Position numbers and translations under genes: made by a program. The notes beneath the pieces are model-generated. The model did no database searches, was not told where the DNA came from, and saw only the letters and a list, made by a program, of their open reading frames with translations. A DNA stretch of 64,000 nt from an uncultured Desulfobacteraceae bacterium (lineage in GTDB: Bacteria > Desulfobacterota > Desulfobacteria > Desulfobacterales > UBA5852): NCBI GenBank assembly GCA_913060875.1, contig CAJXSL010000003.1:335045-399044 (forward strand), given 5' to 3'. Of the stretch, positions 59,075 to 64,000 are shown piece after piece (within the stretch, counting starts at the first letter, position 1; each line of letters begins with the position of its first letter).

Positions 59075-61006
59075 ATGCCCAACCAGCGCAATATCTATCT
59101 CAAAATGAAGCCTCTGGAAACCGCCCGCGAAATCGTTTTCAAACGGTTTGCGGCACCTGCATCCCCAGCCATCGAAACGGTGTCCGTGCCGGAGGCCGTC
59201 GGACGCGTTCTGGCCGCCCCGGTCTTCGCCCGGCTCTCGTCGCCCAATTTTCACTCGGCGGCCATGGACGGCATTGCCGTAACCGCGGAGCAGACCTTCG
59301 GCACCAGTGAAACCAGCCCCCGGCAGTTGCGCATTGATCAGGATGCCTTTTTCGTGAACACGGGCCACGTGCTGCCCGGAGATACCAATGCCGTCATCAT
59401 GATCGAGCATGTCAACGACCTCGGTGACGGCCGGGTGGAAATCGAAGCGCCGGCCTTCCCCTGGCAGCATGTGCGACGCATGGGGGAGGATATTGTCGCC
59501 ACCGAACTCCTTTTTCCACGTAACCATGTCGTGACACCCTATTGTGTCGGCGCCCTTCTTTCCGGTGGGATTTTTGACGTCCAGGTCCGCGCCCGCCCAC
59601 GTGTGCTGATCATTCCCACGGGATCGGAACTGGTGGATTGGCGCACGCCGAATGCTGCCAACCTGAAACCGGGACAGGTTCTGGAGACCAATTCCTTTGT
59701 CCTCGGCGGTCTGGTGGAGGCGGCCGGCGGCTGCTTCGAGCGGTACGATATCGTTGTCGATGACCCGGAGCATATCCGGGCGGTCGTCGATCAGGCGGTA
59801 AAGGGTGATTTCGACATGGTCATGACGGTGGGCGGGTCTTCGGCCGGATCCGAGGATTATGCCAAACGCGTGGTTTCCGACCTGGGTGAGATCCTGGTTC
59901 ACGGTGTTACGATTATGCCCGGAAAACCGCTTCTGGTGGGGGATGTGGCCGGGAAACCGGTTTTCGGTATCCCCGGCTATCCGGTCTCCGCGATCATCGC
60001 CTTCGAACAGTTCGTGCGGCCCCTCCTGCGGCGCTACATCGACCAGCCGGACATCCAGCCGGAAACCCTGGCCGTGGAAACGGCCCGCAAGATCCCGTCC
60101 AAACTGGGTACCGAGGAATTCCTGCGGGTCAAACTGGGCCGGGTGGGCCATCGTGTCGTGGCCGCGCCCCTGCCCCGGGGGGCGGGTTGCATCACCACCA
60201 TCACCGAGGCGGACGGCATTCTGCGCATCCCCCGTAACGTGGAGGGGCTGCGCGAGGGGGAGCCGGCGACCGCGGAGTTGATTCGGCCATCCGGGTCCAT
60301 CGACAAGACCCTCATGATTGTTGGCAGCCATGACAACAGCCTGGACATCCTGGCCGACGAGATTCGCCGGGGTGGCTCGGGCCTGACCCTCTCGTCAAGC
60401 CATGTGGGCAGCATGGGGGGGCTGATGGCCATCAAACGGGGGGTTTGCCATCTGGCCGGATCCCACCTGCTCGATACCGCCGACGGTTCCTACAACCGTT
60501 CGTATATCAAAAAATACTTGCCGGATGAAGATGTCCGCCTTGTTCACCTGGTCATGCGCGATCAGGGCCTTATCGTGCCCAAGAGCAACCCCAAGGGCAT
60601 TCACGGTCTGGAGGATCTTGTCCGGGAGGACGTGCGCATGATCAATCGCCAGGGGGGGGCGGGGACCCGCATCTTGCTGGATTTCCGTCTGAAGGAACTC
60701 GGTATCGACCCGGGCACCATTGCCGGGTATACGGATGAAGAGTTTACGCACATGGCCGTGGCGGTCGCCGTGCTCAGCGGCACCGCCGATGTTGGTTTGG
60801 GGATCCAGGCGGCGGCCAACGCCCTGAATCTGGACTTTCTGCCGGTGGTGACGGAACAATACGACCTGGTGATTCCGGGCCATTTTTTTGATGGATTCGG
60901 TATCCAGATCCTTCTGGAGACGATCCGGACCGATCGTTTCCGGCAGCGTGTCGAGGCGCTGGGGGGGTACAGCACGGAGATGACCGGCAAGATCCTTCCG
61001 GTTTGA
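59075..61006 (+). CDS. moeA: MoeA fused to a C-terminal PBP-like domain
   Basis: A 643-aa protein. Residues 1-410 are a second MoeA (SSPNFHSAAMDGIAV, NTGHVLPGDTNAVIMIEHVN, LIIPTGSEL, VMTVGGSSAGSEDY, VFGIPGYPVSAIIAF). Residues 420-640 resemble a substrate-binding-protein-like domain (LMIVGSHDNSLDILADEI, GSMGGLMAIKRGVCHLAGSHLL, INRQGGAGTRILLDFRL, AVLSGTADVGLGIQAAANAL). This fusion is known in several anaerobes and may sense or bind molybdate or tungstate. ATG 59075 follows TTAGGAGCC. It differs from copy 1 in sequence, so the two may handle different metals. Confidence 0.93.
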   Translation: MPNQRNIYLKMKPLETAREIVFKRFAAPASPAIETVSVPEAVGRVLAAPVFARLSSPNFHSAAMDGIAVTAEQTFGTSETSPRQLRIDQDAFFVNTGHVLPGDTNAVIMIEHVNDLGDGRVEIEAPAFPWQHVRRMGEDIVATELLFPRNHVVTPYCVGALLSGGIFDVQVRARPRVLIIPTGSELVDWRTPNAANLKPGQVLETNSFVLGGLVEAAGGCFERYDIVVDDPEHIRAVVDQAVKGDFDMVMTVGGSSAGSEDYAKRVVSDLGEILVHGVTIMPGKPLLVGDVAGKPVFGIPGYPVSAIIAFEQFVRPLLRRYIDQPDIQPETLAVETARKIPSKLGTEEFLRVKLGRVGHRVVAAPLPRGAGCITTITEADGILRIPRNVEGLREGEPATAELIRPSGSIDKTLMIVGSHDNSLDILADEIRRGGSGLTLSSSHVGSMGGLMAIKRGVCHLAGSHLLDTADGSYNRSYIKKYLPDEDVRLVHLVMRDQGLIVPKSNPKGIHGLEDLVREDVRMINRQGGAGTRILLDFRLKELGIDPGTIAGYTDEEFTHMAVAVAVLSGTADVGLGIQAAANALNLDFLPVVTEQYDLVIPGHFFDGFGIQILLETIRTDRFRQRVEALGGYSTEMTGKILPV

Positions 61007-61011
61007 GGGGA

Positions 61012-61374
61012 TCAGTTCAGATTCTCTTCCCAAATGCGGTCCGAAGCCGTTTCCGTCGCCATCAGCGGCGGCGATTCCGGGCAGCGGTAGGCCTGGGCCG
61101 CGGCCGCCACACTGTAGGCGTGCAGCCAGACGATGTGGGTGGCGCCGGCCATGGCAGCCCGTCGGTATACGCGTTGTTTGACGCCGGTTGTATCCACGTA
61201 ATGCTTGACGATACCGCCGTCTTCCCGTCCCGGATTGGCGGTTTCGGCGAAGGTGCCGATGCAGTCGCATTCCGCCATCAGGGCGGCATCCGTTTCCACC
61301 AGACCGTAATGGCGCGCGCAACCGGCAATGGCCATAAGAGCGGCCGCCAGGACCGCCGCCAGATATCGGGACAT
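61012..61374 (-). CDS. Small lipoprotein, DUF4156-like
   Basis: A 120-aa lipoprotein with lipobox AIAGC near residue 19. The mature part has ECDCIGTF, VKQRVYRRAAMAGATHIVWL and a further Cys in YRCPES. This C...A...GA pattern recalls DUF4156 lipoproteins. It is convergent with the moeA gene. Function unknown. Confidence 0.7.
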   Translation of the reverse strand: MSRYLAAVLAAALMAIAGCARHYGLVETDAALMAECDCIGTFAETANPGREDGGIVKHYVDTTGVKQRVYRRAAMAGATHIVWLHAYSVAAAAQAYRCPESPPLMATETASDRIWEENLN

Positions 61375-61493
61375 ACGTCAGTTTCCTTTCCCAACGCGTT
61401 AGGGTGACCCTCGTGGTCAGGGTGATTGGGAGGGTTATTGGCCGTTTGGGACAGAAACTTTAGCCCTTTGCTTTACGACGAAGGAGACACCCG

Positions 61494-62069
61494 GTGAATA
61501 TCCTGCGGACCGAAAAATTGACCGACTTGCCTCACCTTAACCTTTACCGTACCCGCTATGAAGATCGCAACGGCGATCCGAAGAACTGGGTTTTTGCCTC
61601 CCGCCAGGACCCGCCCCGCCTGCTGTCCGGGGCTTGGCAGCAACCTGACGCCGTTGTCATCGTCCCCTTCCACGTAACCCGTCAAAAACTGGTGGTCATC
61701 GAGGAGTTCCGGGTGGTTCTCGGCGGCTACCAGTATGGATTCCCGGCCGGCCTGGTGGATCCCGGTGAAACGGTTGAAGATACCTGTGGTCGTGAGCTTT
61801 TCGAGGAAACCGGGCTTTCCCTGGCGCGCGTGTTGCGGCAGAGCCCGCCGGTCTATTCTTCTTCGGGGATGACGGACGAATCGGTTTCAATGGTTTACGT
61901 GGAATGTGACGGCATGCCGTCCAACGCCGCCAACGAAAGCTCGGAGGACATCCGTACCGTGCTGGTGGATCGAGAGGCGGCTGCGGATTTGTGCATGGCT
62001 GCCGATCGACGTATCGATGTCAAAACCTGGTTGGTCTTGTCGCATTTTGCCCGTTTCGGGACCATCTGA
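61494..62069 (+). CDS. Nudix hydrolase (ADP-ribose pyrophosphatase-like)
   Basis: A 191-aa hydrolase with a perfect Nudix box GLVDPGETVEDTCGRELFEE followed by TGL. The start is GTG 61494, with AAGGAG upstream. The preceding VVIVPFHVTRQKLVVIEEFR matches ADP-ribose pyrophosphatase type proteins. The exact substrate is not determinable. Confidence 0.92.
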   Translation: MNILRTEKLTDLPHLNLYRTRYEDRNGDPKNWVFASRQDPPRLLSGAWQQPDAVVIVPFHVTRQKLVVIEEFRVVLGGYQYGFPAGLVDPGETVEDTCGRELFEETGLSLARVLRQSPPVYSSSGMTDESVSMVYVECDGMPSNAANESSEDIRTVLVDREAAADLCMAADRRIDVKTWLVLSHFARFGTI

Positions 62070-62097
62070 TGGACCCTTATGACAGGCGCCGTCAGTG

Positions 62098-62125
62098 TTG
62101 ACATTGGAACTTTGGGACCTATACT
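62098..62125 (+). promoter_or_regulatory. Promoter of the EEP-fold gene
   Basis: TTGACA (62098-62103) and TATACT (62120-62125) are 16 bases apart. The RNA would begin just before a perfect 9-bp hairpin, ATCGCCGCC/GGCGGCGAT (62140-62163). Confidence 0.65.
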
Positions 62126-62194
62126 GGGAAACATGTGCAATCGCCGCCAGGCTCGGCGGCGATGTTTGAATAACCATCTATATCTGTGAGGGGT

Positions 62195-62956
62195 ATGCGA
62201 TTTCTCTTATATAATATTCGATACGGCGCCGGCACCGGTTGGAAAGTCCATTTCCCGGTGCCTTTCAGCGGTTATCTGAAACGCACGGGTGACAATTTTC
62301 GCCAGATTGCGGATTTCATCAAATCCGTCAATCCGGACATCACCGGACTTATCGAGATCGACAGCGGTTCTTTTCGGGCGGACCGCAGCAACCAGGCCCG
62401 GTTGATTGCCGAAGAAATTCAACATCACCATATTTTCAAAAACAAATACAGCGGAAAATCCATGGTGCGTAAACTGCCCCTGTTCAACAAACAGGGCAAT
62501 GCCTTCCTGACCAACCAGGATATCCGCAACCTGCAATTCCATTACTTCAACCGCGGTTTCAAGCGGTTGGTGATCGAAGCGGAGTTGAAGGAATTTAAAA
62601 CGTTTATCGTCCATTTGTCCCTTCAGTACCGCCATCGCCAGGAGCAACTGCGCGACCTGAATGCCCTGGTGTGCGCCTCGGGCAAGCCGGTGATTGTGGC
62701 CGGCGACTTCAACGTATTCCGTGGTGAAAAGGAGCTGGAACATTTTCTGGCGGCCACCGGTTTGTTGAACGCCAACGCGGCCGGGGAGCCGTCTTACCCC
62801 AGTCGTGCACCCCGGCGTCAGCTGGATTTCATCCTCCACAGCCCGGAAATTCAGGCGCATCGGTTTGAAGCGCCCCGGGTTCCGTTCTCTGACCATATTC
62901 CGTTGATCTGGGATTTTGAAATTCGCCATCGCGCCGGCCTTGCGCGTGCCGCCTAG
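62195..62956 (+). CDS. Endonuclease/exonuclease/phosphatase-fold hydrolase
   Basis: A 253-aa EEP-superfamily protein. Catalytic pieces are visible: LLYNIRYG (Asn), LIEIDSGSF (Glu), VHLSLQYR (His), AGDFNVFRG (Asp-Asn) and SDHIPLIW (Asp-His). ATG 62195 is taken, since the family begins MRFLLYNIRYG; a GTG at 62186 is possible. No signal peptide. Substrates in the family range from nucleic acids to phospholipids; not determinable here. Confidence 0.87.
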   Translation: MRFLLYNIRYGAGTGWKVHFPVPFSGYLKRTGDNFRQIADFIKSVNPDITGLIEIDSGSFRADRSNQARLIAEEIQHHHIFKNKYSGKSMVRKLPLFNKQGNAFLTNQDIRNLQFHYFNRGFKRLVIEAELKEFKTFIVHLSLQYRHRQEQLRDLNALVCASGKPVIVAGDFNVFRGEKELEHFLAATGLLNANAAGEPSYPSRAPRRQLDFILHSPEIQAHRFEAPRVPFSDHIPLIWDFEIRHRAGLARAA

Positions 62957-63008
62957 CACAGCACAGTTGACCCAATGTACCACCCCTAAACCGATCCGGA
63001 GGGCGGCC

Positions 63009-63572
63009 ATGTCCACATTGGCAAACGGTTACCGAAGAGGAATCGGCCTTGTCGCCGCCGTTATGCTTTGTGTCTGCACAGGGGGTATGACCGGTTGTGT
63101 TTCCGGTATATCGGACTATTCGCGCGCCATGGTAACCTACCAGGGCCCATTTGACGATTTGCAGCGAGCGCCCGACCGCCACCGCGGTCAGGTGGCCATC
63201 CTGGGGGGGCGGATTGTGGAAACAACCCCGTCGGCCGCAGGGACTGAAATCATGGTCTTGCAACTGCCCCTGGGCACCAGGGATAAACCCGCCCTGGACA
63301 AGGCGTCCGAAGGACGATTTCTCATCGTTTCGCCCGAATTCCTTGATCCGGCCGCCTACCGGAAACTGACGCTGATTACCGTCGTCGGCGAGGTTGCCGG
63401 TCACGAGGTTCGTCAGGTGGGGGACTATGCCTATACCCTGCCGGTCCTGCAACCGATTGAAATCAAACAATGGGCATCGAATGACGGCGGTGGTGGGCCG
63501 GCCGTGCACTTGGGCATCGGCCACGGTACGCGGGGCAGCGGTGGTGGGGCCGGTTTCGGGATATCATTTTAA
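63009..63572 (+). CDS. Slp-family outer-membrane lipoprotein
   Basis: A 187-aa lipoprotein with lipobox MTGC near residue 30. The mature part (VTYQGPFDDLQRAPDRHRGQ, VAILGGRIVETTP, GTEIMVLQLPL, EGRFLIVSPEFLDPAAYR, LITVVGEVAGHEV) follows the Slp/YeaY starvation-lipoprotein pattern. The C-terminus is Gly-rich (HGTRGSGGGAGFG). ATG 63009 lies 52 bases after the EEP gene. Probably an outer-membrane surface protein; function unknown. Confidence 0.85.
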   Translation: MSTLANGYRRGIGLVAAVMLCVCTGGMTGCVSGISDYSRAMVTYQGPFDDLQRAPDRHRGQVAILGGRIVETTPSAAGTEIMVLQLPLGTRDKPALDKASEGRFLIVSPEFLDPAAYRKLTLITVVGEVAGHEVRQVGDYAYTLPVLQPIEIKQWASNDGGGGPAVHLGIGHGTRGSGGGAGFGISF

Positions 63573-63615
63573 GAACCGCGGCCACATGGCCGGGGCAGCG
63601 GGCCGTCCCGCAGAA

Positions 63616-63912
63616 CTATTCGGTATCGAAACCGTTATTGATCCGCTCTTTGAGGGCTTTGCCGACTTTAAAATTCGGTAATCGCTTGGGGGCAACCTTT
63701 ACAGCGGTACCGGTTTTGGGATTGCGCCCCACATAACCCTCGTACTGTTTGACCTTGAAGGTGCCGAACCCTCTGATATCGACACGATCGTCCATGGCCA
63801 GGGAATTCGACATGCTGTCAAAGATGATATCCACGATTTCTTTGGCCTTCTTCTGTGAAATATCCTCTTCTTGAGCCAGTATCCGGTGTAACTGCTCTCC
63901 GGTCAACTGCAT
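63616..63912 (-). CDS. HU/IHF-family DNA-binding protein
   Basis: A 98-aa histone-like protein. The beta-arm region RGFGTFKVKQYEGYVGRNPKTG and the C-terminal FKVGKALKERIN are typical. Residue pattern lies between HU and IHF-beta, so I leave the symbol open. AGGAGG precedes the start. A weak dyad (ATTCGC/GCGAAT, 63952-63973) lies in its leader near the window end. Confidence 0.93.
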   Translation of the reverse strand: MQLTGEQLHRILAQEEDISQKKAKEIVDIIFDSMSNSLAMDDRVDIRGFGTFKVKQYEGYVGRNPKTGTAVKVAPKRLPNFKVGKALKERINNGFDTE

Positions 63913-64000
63913 GGCTTACAATTCCTCCTGATTGATCTTGGTTGCCGCCCGATTCGCATTACCAAAAGCGAATTTATATAATAATGTCTGTTAGAAGTGT

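Noticed and set aside
1-64000. CRISPR arrays, tRNA/rRNA genes, transposases, prophage or integrase genes
   Set aside because: Looked for regularly spaced repeats, cloverleaf ends and mobile-element proteins on both strands and saw none; only non-autonomous palindromic repeats were found.

Overview
The window reads as chromosome of a sulfate-reducing member of the Desulfobacterota (Desulfosarcinaceae/Desulfobacteraceae-like). The decisive evidence is a complete dsrMKJOP operon (38648-43652), headed by an RsbRD-N-domain gene. A tungsten-type aldehyde:ferredoxin oxidoreductase, two MoeA paralogs, fdhD and many sigma-54 and hybrid two-component genes fit the same assignment. No plasmid, phage, transposase, rRNA, tRNA or CRISPR locus was seen. 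The sequence is GC-rich with a few sharply AT-rich regulatory gaps.

Layout. 1-4370: a truncated metallo-beta-lactamase-fold hydrolase, a decayed hybrid-kinase remnant, fabH, a CheY-like regulator and two small exported proteins. 4604-7944: a GlrK / YfhG-like lipoprotein / GlrR signalling operon. 8179-9144: a beta-propeller lipoprotein, followed by a palindromic MITE-like element. 9336-13260: a methionine operon metY-metX-metW-ybgC behind a SAM-I riboswitch with promoter and terminator. 13347-20613: Fe-alcohol dehydrogenase, MoaD-like protein, tungsten AOR, SDR, AtoE-type carboxylate transporter and a LacI regulator, apparently one alcohol/aldehyde oxidation unit with candidate operators. 20696-24339: a TPR protein and a large hybrid kinase. 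24576-30545: an SOS mutagenesis cassette lexA-DUF72-imuB-dnaE2, whose Y-family protein lacks the catalytic acids. 30521-37441: lipoprotein, IMPase-family enzyme, zinc-ribbon protein, then the conserved rplU-rpmA-obgE-proB-nadD-rsfS cluster with proA missing. 37740-45165: fdhD, dsrMKJOP and an IscU/NifU-like scaffold. 45297-57309: geranylgeranyl-reductase-type flavoprotein, methyltransferases, a divergent sigma-54 regulator / histidine kinase pair, MFS transporter, AmrS-type radical SAM enzyme and an RhlB-like helicase. 57653-61006: two tandem moeA paralogs, the second fused to a periplasmic-binding-protein-like domain. 61012-63912: lipoproteins, a Nudix hydrolase, an EEP-fold hydrolase and an HU/IHF protein.

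How it fits together. DsrMKJOP links the membrane quinone pool to sulfite reduction. AOR and formate dehydrogenase (implied by fdhD) need Mo/W-pterin made with the MoeA proteins. The LacI-linked unit could oxidise an alcohol through an aldehyde to an acid with ferredoxin as acceptor. The most unusual structures are the inactive-polymerase mutagenesis cassette, with a hairpin repeat forming the end of imuB; two repeat families that supply stop codons to flanking genes; and a perfect hairpin at the start codon of the first gene of the dsr operon. Functions are inferred from motifs and context only; no database search was possible.
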